NCBI RefSeq assembly: GCF_051062515.1
Contig: NZ_JAMXEK010000001.1
Source: Aliarcobacter sp017996075
Lineage (GTDB): Bacteria > Campylobacterota > Campylobacteria > Campylobacterales > Arcobacteraceae
Reading direction: 5' to 3' (one strand)
Length of the DNA: 64,000 nucleotides
Under the pieces are notes generated by a model. It saw only the letters and a program-made list of their open reading frames with translations. It ran no database searches and was not told the DNA's origin. Each line of letters begins with the position of its first letter. Within the stretch, counting starts at the first letter, position 1. Both the position numbers and the translations under genes were made by a program. This document shows, one piece after another, positions 49,076 through 59,207 of the stretch.

Positions 49076-50204
49076 TGAAAAGAAAAGCTTTTTTAGCTTT
49101 TTAGGTCTTTATTTAGGATCTTCTTTTATATTAATGTTAATTGCCCTATTTTTCTATTATCAAAATGAGAAAACACTTTATTTGGATTTAGTAAAATCAA
49201 ATATGCAAAATATAGTATCTAAAGTTTCAAATGAGATAATAATATCACATATGTTGGATGTTGAATTTAATAGAGATATATATTTGAATAATCAAAACTA
49301 TAAAATCTCTTTTTATGATAAAGATAAAAATTTATTATTTGGAAATTTAAATGAAAAGTTAAATTTTGAACAAAATTTTTATAATGATGAAGAGAAATTA
49401 ATTATTGTTGATAGTTCAACTGTTGGTCACTTAGGAATTTGGTATATAGCTTTAAAAGATAATAGCTTGAAAGAAAAAATATCAAATTTAAAATTAAATA
49501 TTTTTCTTATTTTTTTAATATTTTATACAATAATTGCTATTGTTAGCTGGTCTTTAGCAAAACTATTTTTAAAACCAATAAAAGACGATAGAGAAAGATT
49601 AAATAACTTTATAAAAGATACTACTCATGAATTAAATACTCCAATAAGTGCAATAATTATGTCTTGTGAAGATGATAATTTGACTAAAAAGCAAATAGAT
49701 AGAATAAAATTTAGTGCAAAAAGAGTTAGTGAGATTTATAAAGATTTGACGTATATATTTTTAGGAAATATTGAAAAAAAAAGTTTAGATAAAATAGATT
49801 TATCAAAAGTTATTAAAGAAGAGATTATAAATTTTGAGCCAATGATTGCTAGAAAAAGATTAAAAATAAACCTTAATATAGAAGAGTTCTTTTATGAGAT
49901 AAATAAAGATGATTTTATAAGACTTTTTAATAATCTATTCTCAAATGCTATAAAATATAATAAAACTGATGGAAATATTGATATTATCTTGCAAAATAGC
50001 GAGTTAATAATAAAAGATAGTGGTATTGGAATATCAAAAGATAAAATAAAAGATATTTTCAACAGATATTATAGAGCAACAAATCAAAGTGGAGGCTTTG
50101 GTTTAGGACTTAATATTGTAAATATGATTTGCAAAACTTACAATATCAAAATAGATGTTCAATCTTCTGAAAATATAGGCTCAACTTTTACTTTAAAACT
50201 CTAA
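49053..50204 (+). CDS. Sensor histidine kinase
   Basis: A 383-residue kinase with two membrane helices (about 13-36 and 147-170) flanking a small periplasmic sensor of about 110 residues. The HisKA phosphoacceptor is H192 in FIKDTTHELNTPIS. The HATPase domain has the N box (LFNNLFSNAIKYNKT), G1 IIKDSGIGISKDKI and G2 GGFGLGLNIV. There is no HAMP domain. The frame starts at a TTG overlapping the regulator's end; no ATG is near, and the ribosome site is too close, so the exact start is uncertain. The cysteine-free sensor gives no direct metal-site evidence. Confidence 0.9.
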   Translation: MDIDLTSSEKKSFFSFLGLYLGSSFILMLIALFFYYQNEKTLYLDLVKSNMQNIVSKVSNEIIISHMLDVEFNRDIYLNNQNYKISFYDKDKNLLFGNLNEKLNFEQNFYNDEEKLIIVDSSTVGHLGIWYIALKDNSLKEKISNLKLNIFLIFLIFYTIIAIVSWSLAKLFLKPIKDDRERLNNFIKDTTHELNTPISAIIMSCEDDNLTKKQIDRIKFSAKRVSEIYKDLTYIFLGNIEKKSLDKIDLSKVIKEEIINFEPMIARKRLKINLNIEEFFYEINKDDFIRLFNNLFSNAIKYNKTDGNIDIILQNSELIIKDSGIGISKDKIKDIFNRYYRATNQSGGFGLGLNIVNMICKTYNIKIDVQSSENIGSTFTLKL

Positions 50205-50272
50205 AAATATAAATCTACACACAAACTACACAAAGCTTTTGGTAAATTTTCATAAATCAAAATAAAGGATTA

Positions 50273-50662
50273 ATGAAAATGAAAAAAGTATTAAAAGCTT
50301 TTGTAGTTATGTTTCTAATGGCTACTATCTTAAATGCGAGCTCATTAAAAGAGAGTTTAAATGTTGATGGATACAATCTTGAACTTACAAGCAAAAGAGA
50401 TTTAAGTGCAGGAAGTAATGAGTTTTTTGTAAAAATTACAAAAGATGGAAAAGAAGTAAATGATGCAAAAATAAAAGCTAAGTTTTTTATGCCAGAGATG
50501 CCAGGAATGTCAAATATGGAGCATGAAGGTGAAGGAAAATTTGAAAATGGCATTTATAGTTTTGTAATTAATTTCAGTATGGATGGAACTTGGCAATATA
50601 ATATCAGATTTAAAACAGCTGATGATAAAGTTCACTCTGTAAAAAGTAGTGTGAGCTTCTAA
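50273..50662 (+). CDS. Exported YtkA-like protein
   Basis: A 129-residue protein with signal peptide (KKVLKAFVVMFLMATILNASS) and a single immunoglobulin-like YtkA domain: NVDGYNLELTSKRDLSAGSNEFFVKITKDGKEVNDAKIKAKFFMPEMPGMSNMEHEGEGKFENGIYSF. The loop with four methionines and a histidine (MPEMPGMSNMEH) is a candidate soft-metal ligand set, which fits its place at the head of a CusA-like efflux operon. It could bind copper or silver in the periplasm. The start is the ATG after AAAGGATTA. Confidence 0.8.
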   Translation: MKMKKVLKAFVVMFLMATILNASSLKESLNVDGYNLELTSKRDLSAGSNEFFVKITKDGKEVNDAKIKAKFFMPEMPGMSNMEHEGEGKFENGIYSFVINFSMDGTWQYNIRFKTADDKVHSVKSSVSF

Positions 50663-50663
50663 A

Positions 50664-51854
50664 ATGAAAAAAGTAGTTTTTACTTCACTAATTTTTGCTA
50701 GTTATTTATTTGGAACTTCGATTGAAGATATAGTACAAAAGAGTTTACAAAATAATTTTGATATTAAAAGTCTTGAAAACTCTATTGAAATTGCTAATTT
50801 CCAAATAAAGCAAGCAAAGAATTGGGAAAATCCAATGATAAGCTTTAAAGCAAATGATATTATGCTGAATAAAAACTATTTAAATAACCAAAAAGAGTAT
50901 GGAATTGAGTTATCTCAAGCCATACCTATTGGTAAAAAACTTGAACTAGAAGAGAGTATTGCAAAAAAAGATAAATTATTAAAAGAACAAACTCTACAGG
51001 ATATAAAGCTAGAATTTGAATCAAAAATTTATCTATATTCGTACACTATTTTAATTTTAGAAAATAGATTAAAACTACTAAATGAATATCAAAAGAATTT
51101 AAATCGCCTAGAAGAGCTTTATACAAAACTATATTCATATGATAAAGTATCTTTAAATGAGATATTAAATACACAAATTTCAAAATATGATTTACAAATG
51201 AAAATAAATGAACTTCAAACAACAAAAGATAATTTATATCTAAGTTTAGAGCGAATAAGTTATGAGAAGATTAATAAAATTGATGATAGCTTAGTACTAA
51301 AAGATATAAACAAACAACAAATTGAAGAACTATTAATATTTCATCCAAAGATACAAACACTTCAAACAACAAGCCAAAAATATAAAGATACGGCACAACT
51401 TGAAGATGCAAAAAAGTTTTCAAGTGTAACTTTAGCTTTAGAATATATGCAAAATAAAGAGCAAGATTATGCAAATATTACAATGTCTATGCCTCTACCA
51501 ATTTATAATACAGAAAATATTAATAAATTAAAAGCAAATTTAAATACAAATGAAACTAATAATAAACTAGATAGTCAAATTCATAATTTAAGATTACAAA
51601 CAAAAATATATTTAAATAATTTAGAGCAATATAAAACAAATTATAAAATCCTTCAAGAAAAGATTGTACCTATAAAACAAAAAATACAAAAGGTTTTAGA
51701 AGAGTTTGTAGGATTTGATAAAGAGAGTTTAAAAGAGAATCTAAATAGTTTAAATGAATTGATTGATTATGAAATGAAAGCAAGTGAACAGCTTGAAAAA
51801 TATTTCGAGAACTACAGTGAACTTATATATTACTCAAACAAAGGTGTGAAATGA
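50664..51854 (+). CDS. TolC-family outer-membrane efflux protein
   Basis: A 396-residue protein with signal peptide MKKVVFTSLIFASYLFGTS and long amphipathic helices typical of the TolC trimer (SLQNNFDIKSLENSIEIANFQIKQAKNWENPMISFK, then a second repeat from about 210). QKEYGIELSQAIPIGKKLELEESIAKK is the usual strand/turn before the helices. It is the outer-membrane duct for the adjacent RND pump. It starts one base after the YtkA-like stop, and its end overlaps the adaptor gene. Confidence 0.9.
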   Translation: MKKVVFTSLIFASYLFGTSIEDIVQKSLQNNFDIKSLENSIEIANFQIKQAKNWENPMISFKANDIMLNKNYLNNQKEYGIELSQAIPIGKKLELEESIAKKDKLLKEQTLQDIKLEFESKIYLYSYTILILENRLKLLNEYQKNLNRLEELYTKLYSYDKVSLNEILNTQISKYDLQMKINELQTTKDNLYLSLERISYEKINKIDDSLVLKDINKQQIEELLIFHPKIQTLQTTSQKYKDTAQLEDAKKFSSVTLALEYMQNKEQDYANITMSMPLPIYNTENINKLKANLNTNETNNKLDSQIHNLRLQTKIYLNNLEQYKTNYKILQEKIVPIKQKIQKVLEEFVGFDKESLKENLNSLNELIDYEMKASEQLEKYFENYSELIYYSNKGVK

Positions 51855-52831
51855 AAAAAATATTTTTAACTATAATACTTATAGCTATAACTCTTAATTC
51901 CAATCCAATAGATGCTAAGCAACTCTTTAATATTGAAAAAGTAAAAGTAAAAAAAGAGAGTTTTAAAGAATCAAAAGAGTTTTATGGAATTACAAAATTA
52001 AATGAGAGTAAAACGATAGATATTGTAAGCAGATTTGATGGATATATTACACATTTAAATGCAAATACAAATTATATGAGTATTAAAAAAGGTGAAACTT
52101 TATATACTATTTACTCAAGCGATATTGCATCAATAAAAGCTGAGATTGAAATAGCAAAAGATTTAAATAAAAATTTATATGATAAAGCAAATAGTAAATT
52201 AGAAAATTTTGATATAAAAAATGCTAAGTTTTTAAACAATGAAGTAGTTGTAAGTTCACCAATTTCAGGGATAATCACACAAAAAAATGTAAATAATAAA
52301 TCTTATGTAGAAAAAGGAAAAACTCTTTTTCAAATTTCATCACTTGAAGATATTTGGTTTATAGCTTCTATATATCAAGAGGATTTGAGTTTTATAAAAG
52401 CAAATATGAATTCAATAATTAAACTTGATGGAGTAGAAGAACCAATAGTAGCAAAAGTTGATTTTATATATCCAGTTTTTAATGAAGAGAAAAAAACAGT
52501 GGATATAAGGTTTGTTATAGAAAATTTACAAAATAAGATTTTGCCTTCAATGTTTGGGAAAGCAAAAATAGAAAAAGAGAGTAAAGAGATTTTAGTTTTA
52601 CCAAAAAGTGCAGTTATTAAAAAATCAAACTCTTATTATGTTTTTATTCCAAAAGAAAATGGGGAGTTTATACCTAAAAAAATAGAAGCAAAAAGAGTAA
52701 GTGGTGATAAATATGAAATTTTAAGTGGTTTAGATATTGATGATGAGGTTATAAACAACTCTTTATTCTTATATGATGCTGATGCTATGACAAATAGACT
52801 TTATGATGAAACTTCAGATGAGGAGTGGTAG
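51851..52831 (+). CDS. Periplasmic adaptor of heavy-metal RND efflux pump
   Basis: A 326-residue membrane-fusion protein (CusB/HlyD type). Signal peptide, then paired lipoyl halves (SRFDGYITHLNANTNYMSIKKGETLYTIYSSDI and VVSSPISGIITQKNVNNKSYVEKGKTLFQIS) separated by a short helical hairpin, then beta-barrel and membrane-proximal domains (LVLPKSAVIKKSNSYYVFIPK). Methionines near the N terminus of CusB bind Cu; they are not obvious here. It overlaps the genes on both sides. Confidence 0.88.
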   Translation: MKKIFLTIILIAITLNSNPIDAKQLFNIEKVKVKKESFKESKEFYGITKLNESKTIDIVSRFDGYITHLNANTNYMSIKKGETLYTIYSSDIASIKAEIEIAKDLNKNLYDKANSKLENFDIKNAKFLNNEVVVSSPISGIITQKNVNNKSYVEKGKTLFQISSLEDIWFIASIYQEDLSFIKANMNSIIKLDGVEEPIVAKVDFIYPVFNEEKKTVDIRFVIENLQNKILPSMFGKAKIEKESKEILVLPKSAVIKKSNSYYVFIPKENGEFIPKKIEAKRVSGDKYEILSGLDIDDEVINNSLFLYDADAMTNRLYDETSDEEW

Positions 52832-52833
52832 AA

Positions 52834-55800
52834 ATGGTTGAAAAAATAATAGACCTAAGTGTAAAAAACCGTTTTATTGTAATTTTTATTACTCTACTAT
52901 TAGCTTTTGGCTCAATATATGCTATAAAAAATACAAGTTTAGATGCTATTCCTGATTTATCAGCAAATCAAGTAGTAATTGAAGTTGAATGGAGTAATCA
53001 AAGTGCAAAGACAATAGAAGAGCAAATCTCTTATCCACTAATTTCAAATCTTATGAGTCTTCCAAAAATTGAAACAATAAGAGCTATGAGTAGTTTTTCA
53101 ACATCTATGATATATGTAATTTTTAAAGATGGAGTTGATTTATACGATGCTAGAAGTAGAATTTTAGAACAACTATCAACTTTGCAAGGAACATTTCCCT
53201 CTCTTGCAAAAGTGAAATTAGGTCCTGATGCTTCAGGTGTTGGTTGGGCTTATGAATATGCACTAAAATCAAAAAATAGAAGTCTTGATGAGCTTAGAAC
53301 TTTGCAAGACTATTTTTATAAATTTGCACTTTTAGGAGTTGATGGAGTTAGTGAAGTAGCATCAGTTGGAGGATATGTTCGAAACTATGAAATTACTCTA
53401 AATCAAGATAGATTAATTCAATATGATTTAGACATAGAAGAGATTAAAGAGGCAATTGTTAAAAATAACAATGATAGTGGAGCTAGAGTAATACTTGAAA
53501 ATGGTTATGAACAAATTATTAGTGCAAGAGCATATTTAAAATCTAAAAAAGATATTGAAAATATAACTATAAAGACTCAAAATAATATCCCTTTGAAAAT
53601 AAAAGATATAGCAGAGGTTAATCTTACTTCAAATGATAGAAGAGGAGTTGCTGAGTTAAATGGTGAAGGTGAGGTTGTTGGAGGAATTGTAGTAACTAGA
53701 CATGGTGTTGATGTTCATAGTGTAATTAAAAATGTAAAAGCGAAATTACATTCTTTAAATATTGATGATGTTGAAATAGTTGAGGTTTATGATAGAACCT
53801 CTTTAATTGATGCTGCAATTGATACTTTAAAAAGAACTTTGATTGAAGAGTCAATTATTGTTATGTTGATAGTTGGTATATTTTTACTTCATTTTAGAAG
53901 TGCATTAATTATAATTATTACACTTCCTTTAACTGTAATGATTAGTTTTTTACTCATGAAAATATTTAATATTGGCTCAAATATTATGAGTTTAGGTGGA
54001 ATTGCAATTGCAATTGGAGCAATGGTTGATGCAACAATAGTAATGGTTGAAAATGCTCATAAACATCTTCAAGGAAAAGAAAATATATCAAAAGAGGAGA
54101 GGACAGAGATAATATTATCTTCTGCAAAACAAGTTGGACGACCTATTTTCTTTGCCCTACTTTTGGTTATAGTATCATTTTTACCAATTTTTGCACTTAG
54201 TGGACAAGAAGGAAAACTATTTTCACCACTTGCTTTTACAAAAACATTTGCGATGCTTTGTGGGGCAATACTTTCAATTACCCTAGTTCCTATTTTGATG
54301 ATATATTTTATAAAAGGTAAAATCATTCAAGAGGATAAAAATATCTTAAATAGTTTTTTTATAAAAATTTATTCACCAATATTAAGATTGAGTTTAAAAT
54401 TAAAATACTTGGTGGTTACTATATTTTTTATAATTATAATTTCTGCCTTATATACATATTCCAAACAAAAATGGGAGTTTATGCCTACACTAAATGAAGC
54501 AACATTTATGTATATGCCTATAACTCCTTATGGAATTGGAGCTGATTTGGCAAAAGAGTTGGCACAAAAAACCAATATGGTTATAAAATCTTTTCCAGAA
54601 GTACAAAATACCTTTGCAAAAGCTGGACGAGCAGCAACAGCAACTGATCCAGCACCACTTGCAATGATTGAAACAATTATTACTAAACCACAATCACAGT
54701 GGAGAGAAGGGATGACTTATAAAAAATTAATTGATGAGATGGATAAAAAACTTCAAATTCCAGGTCTTATAAATACATGGACATATCCAATTAAAGGTAG
54801 AATTGATATGTTACTTACAGGAATTAGAACACCTTTGGGAATAAAGCTTTATGGTAAAGATTTAGAAGTTTTACAAGAAGAGAGCTCAAAAATAGAGAAT
54901 ATTTTGAAAAAATATGAAGGCTCTATGAGTGTTAGTGCAGATAAAATAAATCAAGGATATTATTTAAATATAAAAATAGATGATGAAGAAATAAGTAGAT
55001 ACAACATAAATAAAAACACTATTTTAGAAACTTTAAGCATTGGAGTTGGAGCTGAACAATTAACTCTATTTTTAGATAATTTAGAGAGATATCCAATAAG
55101 CTTAAGATATGAATCACAATATAGAGAAGATATAAAAGCATTAGAAAATCTACAAATAAAAACTAATCTAGGATTTAAACCACTTAAAACATTTGTCACT
55201 TTGTCTTATGAAGAGAGTCCTTCAATAATTCAATCAGAAAAAGCACTTAAAGTTGCTTATGTTTATATTAGTCCAAAAAGTGATTTTTCTATACAACAAT
55301 ATAAAGATGATGCAAATAAACTTTTAAAAGATTTAAAACTTCCAGATGGTTACTATTTTGAGTGGTCAGGACAAAGTGAATTTTTACAACAAGCAATGTC
55401 AAAATTAAGCTTTATTATACCAATAGTTTTAATGTTTATATTCATTTTGATTTATTTAGCACTAAAGAATTTAAAATATACATTGATAATATTTTGTACA
55501 CTTCCTTTTGCTCTTAGTGGTGGAGTATTTTATATAGAATATTTAGGATTTAATATCTCTATTGCTGTTATTGTTGGATTTATGGCCCTTTTGGGAGTTG
55601 CAGCTGAAACTTCTATAGTTATGATGTTATATTTAGATGAAGCATATAAAAATATTAAAGAAAAAACAGATATTGCACTAAAAAATGCAATATATCATGG
55701 AGCTGTTTTAAGACTTCGACCAAAGCTGATGACACTTTTTGCAATACTTGGAGGACTTATTCCTATTATGTATATAAACTCTATTGGAAGTGAAGTTATG

Positions 55801-55917
55801 CAAAGAGTTGCAGCTCCTATGATTGGTGGAATGTTAAGTTCAACTATTTTAACTTTAATTATAATCCCTGCTATTTTTTATATAGTAATATTAAAAAAAG
55901 ATAAAATAATTGATTAA
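52834..55917 (+). CDS. CusA/CzcA-type heavy-metal RND transporter
   Basis: An RND pump of about 1027 residues with twelve membrane helices and two periplasmic lobes. I use the ATG at 52834, after a GAGGAG site that overlaps the adaptor stop; an in-frame GTG at 52825 is the alternative. The HME-RND marks include DLSANQVVIEVEWSNQSAKTIEEQISYPL. At the places of the three E. coli CusA methionines (573, 623, 672) there are M561 (MYMPIT), M611 (LAMIET) and M659 (RIDMLLTGI), so Cu(I)/Ag(I) export is much more likely than zinc or cobalt export. No small CusF-type gene follows. Confidence 0.92.
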   Translation: MVEKIIDLSVKNRFIVIFITLLLAFGSIYAIKNTSLDAIPDLSANQVVIEVEWSNQSAKTIEEQISYPLISNLMSLPKIETIRAMSSFSTSMIYVIFKDGVDLYDARSRILEQLSTLQGTFPSLAKVKLGPDASGVGWAYEYALKSKNRSLDELRTLQDYFYKFALLGVDGVSEVASVGGYVRNYEITLNQDRLIQYDLDIEEIKEAIVKNNNDSGARVILENGYEQIISARAYLKSKKDIENITIKTQNNIPLKIKDIAEVNLTSNDRRGVAELNGEGEVVGGIVVTRHGVDVHSVIKNVKAKLHSLNIDDVEIVEVYDRTSLIDAAIDTLKRTLIEESIIVMLIVGIFLLHFRSALIIIITLPLTVMISFLLMKIFNIGSNIMSLGGIAIAIGAMVDATIVMVENAHKHLQGKENISKEERTEIILSSAKQVGRPIFFALLLVIVSFLPIFALSGQEGKLFSPLAFTKTFAMLCGAILSITLVPILMIYFIKGKIIQEDKNILNSFFIKIYSPILRLSLKLKYLVVTIFFIIIISALYTYSKQKWEFMPTLNEATFMYMPITPYGIGADLAKELAQKTNMVIKSFPEVQNTFAKAGRAATATDPAPLAMIETIITKPQSQWREGMTYKKLIDEMDKKLQIPGLINTWTYPIKGRIDMLLTGIRTPLGIKLYGKDLEVLQEESSKIENILKKYEGSMSVSADKINQGYYLNIKIDDEEISRYNINKNTILETLSIGVGAEQLTLFLDNLERYPISLRYESQYREDIKALENLQIKTNLGFKPLKTFVTLSYEESPSIIQSEKALKVAYVYISPKSDFSIQQYKDDANKLLKDLKLPDGYYFEWSGQSEFLQQAMSKLSFIIPIVLMFIFILIYLALKNLKYTLIIFCTLPFALSGGVFYIEYLGFNISIAVIVGFMALLGVAAETSIVMMLYLDEAYKNIKEKTDIALKNAIYHGAVLRLRPKLMTLFAILGGLIPIMYINSIGSEVMQRVAAPMIGGMLSSTILTLIIIPAIFYIVILKKDKIID

Positions 55918-55976
55918 TAATTGATTAATTATAGAAATATAGAATTAAACTGTTAATAAAAAATAAAGGAGATAGA

Positions 55977-56540
55977 ATGAAAATGTTATCAAAGATTGCT
56001 AGTGGGATGATATTATCAACAGGTTTACTAATGGCTGCTTCATATAGCGTAGATAATGCTCACTCAAATGTAGGATTTACAGTAAAACATATGATGGTTA
56101 CAAATGTTCATGGAAAATTTACATCTTATGATGCAAAAGTTGAATTTGATGATGCTACTAAAACATTTAAAAAATTAGTTGCAAACATTGATACTAATTC
56201 AATTGATACAGGGATTGAAAAAAGAGATAATCACTTAAGAAGTGATGATTTTTTTGCTGTTGAAAAGTTTCCTAAAATGACATTTGAGATGACATCTTAT
56301 AAAGCAGATGGAGATGATGGAAAAATGACAGGAAATTTAACTATTAGAGGAATTACAAAACCAGTAGTTTTAGAAGTTGAAGATATCTCGGTTTTAGGCG
56401 ATAAAGTTGGTTTCTCTGCTGAAGGAAAAATTAATCGTCAAGATTTCGATCTAAAATGGAACAAAGCTATAGAACTAGGTGGTGTAGCAGTTTCAGACGA
56501 AGTAAAAATAAAAGTTGATATTGAAGCTAAAAAACAATAA
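55977..56540 (+). CDS. YceI-family periplasmic lipid-binding protein
   Basis: A 187-residue protein with signal peptide (MKMLSKIASGMILSTGLLMAAS) and the YceI lipocalin-like barrel: YSVDNAHSNVGFTVKHMMVTNVHGKFTSYDAKVEFDD, DTGIEKRDNHLRSDDFFAVEKFPKMTFEMTS, then FSAEGKINRQDFDLKWNK. The family binds polyisoprenoid or other amphiphilic molecules. It follows the efflux operon but has its own 59-base leader. A bidirectional hairpin separates it from trpB. Confidence 0.92.
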   Translation: MKMLSKIASGMILSTGLLMAASYSVDNAHSNVGFTVKHMMVTNVHGKFTSYDAKVEFDDATKTFKKLVANIDTNSIDTGIEKRDNHLRSDDFFAVEKFPKMTFEMTSYKADGDDGKMTGNLTIRGITKPVVLEVEDISVLGDKVGFSAEGKINRQDFDLKWNKAIELGGVAVSDEVKIKVDIEAKKQ

Positions 56541-56545
56541 ATAAA

Positions 56546-56573
56546 TACAAAGTAGGATTAACCCTACTTTGTA
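56546..56573. terminator. Bidirectional hairpin between yceI and trpB
   Basis: TACAAAGTAGG (56546-56556) and CCTACTTTGTA (56563-56573) pair perfectly around a 6-base loop, in the gap between convergent genes. T-tracts are short on both sides. Confidence 0.65.
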
Positions 56574-56575
56574 AT

Positions 56576-57781
56576 TTAATCTCTTGGATAGTTATCGATT
56601 ATAAAATCTATATCCTTATCCCCTCTTCCACTAAGATTTACCAAAATTGATTTTCCACTATTATCTTTTGCCCATTTCATAGCAAAAGCAACAGCATGAG
56701 AAGATTCAAGTGCTGGAATAATTCCTTCGCATCTTGAAAGTGTATAAAATGCTTCAACAGCCTCTTCATCACTACAAAGTCCCACTTTAGTTCTTCCAAT
56801 ACTATTTAAATACGCATGCTCAGGACCAACAGACGGATAATCTATCCCACTTGCTATTGAGTGAACAGGGGCTGGTTCTCCATTTTCATCAATTAGCATA
56901 ATAGAGTTAAATCCATGCATTACTCCCTCTTTTCCATAAGTAATACTTGCACTATGTTCACCTAATTTAGAACCTTTTCCAGCTGGTTCAATAGCATATA
57001 AATCTACACTATCTTCAATAAAAGCACTAAATATTCCCATAGCATTACTTCCACCACCAACGCAAGCAGCTATTGCATCAGGAAGTTTTCCAGTCATCTC
57101 AAAAAATTGCTCTTTTGATTCAATCCCAATAATACTTTGAAAATCTCTAACCATTTTAGGAAATGGATGAGGACCCACAACACTTCCTATTGCAAACATT
57201 TGAGTTTTTGTATCTTTTAAATAACTCTCAAAAGCACTATCAACTGCCTCTTTTAAAGTTTTTAAACCTTTTGTAACAGGTATTATTTTAGCACCTAAGA
57301 TTTTCATTTTTACAACATTTGGATGCTCTTTTTTAATATCAACTTCACCCATATGTATTTCGCACTCTAATCCAAAATATGCCGCTGCCGTTGCTAGTGC
57401 AACCCCGTGTTGCCCTGCTCCTGTTTCAGCTATAACTCTTTTTTTACCCAAATATTTTGCAAGTAAAACCTCTGCCATACAGTGATTTAGTTTATGAGCT
57501 CCTGTATGATTCAAATCCTCTCTTTTTAGATAGATTCTTGCACCTCCTACTAAATTTGATAAATTATTACAATATGTAATTGGAGTTGGTCTTCCTTGAT
57601 AATATTTTCTAATTTTTTTTAGCTCATCTATAAATTGAAAATCATTTGATAATTTATTATAAGCTTCATTTATCTCATTAAATGGAAGTTCAAGTTGTGG
57701 TGGAATAAAAGATCCTCCAAATTTACCAAAATATCCATTTTCATCTGGAAAACTTTGCAAATATGGCTTTTGTTTCTGCAT
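56576..57781 (-). CDS. trpB: Tryptophan synthase beta chain
   Basis: A 401-residue PLP enzyme joining indole and serine. PYLQSFPDENGYFGKFGGSFIPPQL at the start, the PLP lysine in HTGAHKLNH, ETGAGQHGVALATAAAYFGL and the phosphate loop CVGGGSNAMG are all present. The TrpB1-type N terminus would normally need TrpA, but no trpA adjoins; the neighbour genes are unrelated. It may pair with a distant trpA or salvage indole. Confidence 0.94.
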   Translation of the reverse strand: MQKQKPYLQSFPDENGYFGKFGGSFIPPQLELPFNEINEAYNKLSNDFQFIDELKKIRKYYQGRPTPITYCNNLSNLVGGARIYLKREDLNHTGAHKLNHCMAEVLLAKYLGKKRVIAETGAGQHGVALATAAAYFGLECEIHMGEVDIKKEHPNVVKMKILGAKIIPVTKGLKTLKEAVDSAFESYLKDTKTQMFAIGSVVGPHPFPKMVRDFQSIIGIESKEQFFEMTGKLPDAIAACVGGGSNAMGIFSAFIEDSVDLYAIEPAGKGSKLGEHSASITYGKEGVMHGFNSIMLIDENGEPAPVHSIASGIDYPSVGPEHAYLNSIGRTKVGLCSDEEAVEAFYTLSRCEGIIPALESSHAVAFAMKWAKDNSGKSILVNLSGRGDKDIDFIIDNYPRD

Positions 57782-57844
57782 TTAAGTACCTTTCAAATAA
57801 AATACAAAAATATTATCATATTTTAAATAATTTTAGGGGTACAT

Positions 57845-59137
57845 ATGAAGATAGTTTTTTTTGGGGTTGGCGCTGTTTGTAGTGTTATGGCAACTTTGTT
57901 AGATGAACTTTCTAACAAAAGCAAACAAAAAGATATAAATTTTATATTTGTGGTAAGAAATATAAAAAAGGCTCAAGCTCATTTTTTCAAAAATAGTAAT
58001 GTTTTGAATAAATCGGATTTTTTAGAAATAAAGCATTTTGAAGAGATTTTTGAAGATAGTAAAAAATATGAAAATTATCTAAGAAATAGTGATATTTTTA
58101 TAAATAGTTCTACTCCATCTTTTAATCTACCTATTATGAATTTAGCTTTGAAATACAATACAAATTATGCTGATTTAGCAAGTGATATTTATAAAGATGA
58201 GATAATATCAACACTTAAATTTGATCAACAAAATTTAGAAAATGAGTTTAAATATAAGAATTTATTTGCTTTAATAAATCTTGGAATTTCTCCTGGAATT
58301 ACAAATTTTTTAATTGGTGAAAAAATACACTCTTTAAAAAATCTTCCTTATGAAGTTAAAATTAAAAAATTAGAGATTAATCTTTTAGAAGAGATTCAAT
58401 CAAAAAAACTAATCTTTTCGTGGTCACCAAAAGTAGCTATTGATGAGCTTGCATTTCCTCCAGTTTTTTATAAAAAGAATAGACCAAAAACTATTGAACC
58501 ATTTTCAAAATCAAAAGTATATAAATTTCCATATTTTAGGAATTTTGTAGATATTTATCCAGTTTTTCAAGAGGAATTAATATCTCTAAAACAAAGTTTT
58601 CCTCAAATTGAAAATCTTAAATTATTTGTTGGTGGAAGTGAAATTGAACTAATGAAAAACTTATACCAGCTAAATTTATTTTCAAATAAATATTGCTATG
58701 AAAACAGTGATTCAAAAATATCGATTAATACAATTATAAAAAATATAGTTCCAAAAATGAAAACTCCTGAAATTGTTGAAGATTATATAAAGAAAAAAAC
58801 AATTAAATATGCTGAATTTTCAGCAGTTGCTGATATATATTTAGAAATTTTATATCCTCAAAATGATGAAAAAATAAGAACTATAGAATCAGTTGGTCTA
58901 TCTTTTAACAAGTATAGAGAACTTTTAAAAACACCTTACTCAGGTTCAACTTATGTATCTTATCCAACAGGAGTTGCAGCTGGAATTTTAATTTACTACT
59001 CATTATTAAATAAAAAAAGGTTAAGCGGAGTAATTTTAAGTGAAAATCTTCCAGAACTTTTTGAACACACTATAAATGATATTATAAAAAGAGAGCTAGG
59101 AAACTATAAAATAAATCTAATAAACCAAATTAAATAG
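57845..59137 (+). CDS. Saccharopine-dehydrogenase-like protein
   Basis: A 430-residue protein with an N-terminal Rossmann nucleotide site (MKIVFFGVGAVCSVMATLLDEL) and the overall layout of saccharopine or carboxynorspermidine dehydrogenase-type enzymes: SDIFINSSTPSFNLPIMNLALKYNTNYADLASDIYKDE, LFALINLGISPGITNFLIGEKI, then a substrate domain ending with TGVAAGILIYYSLLNKKRLSGVI, a tail typical of this group. The substrate cannot be told. The class V aminotransferase gene follows after 70 bases in the same direction, and the two may form a small pathway. Confidence 0.75.
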   Translation: MKIVFFGVGAVCSVMATLLDELSNKSKQKDINFIFVVRNIKKAQAHFFKNSNVLNKSDFLEIKHFEEIFEDSKKYENYLRNSDIFINSSTPSFNLPIMNLALKYNTNYADLASDIYKDEIISTLKFDQQNLENEFKYKNLFALINLGISPGITNFLIGEKIHSLKNLPYEVKIKKLEINLLEEIQSKKLIFSWSPKVAIDELAFPPVFYKKNRPKTIEPFSKSKVYKFPYFRNFVDIYPVFQEELISLKQSFPQIENLKLFVGGSEIELMKNLYQLNLFSNKYCYENSDSKISINTIIKNIVPKMKTPEIVEDYIKKKTIKYAEFSAVADIYLEILYPQNDEKIRTIESVGLSFNKYRELLKTPYSGSTYVSYPTGVAAGILIYYSLLNKKRLSGVILSENLPELFEHTINDIIKRELGNYKINLINQIK

Positions 59138-59207
59138 TTCTAAAATATAAATAAGATAAAATTATGGTTTATATAAATATTATAAATAATTTTAAAAGAA
59201 GAGTTTT

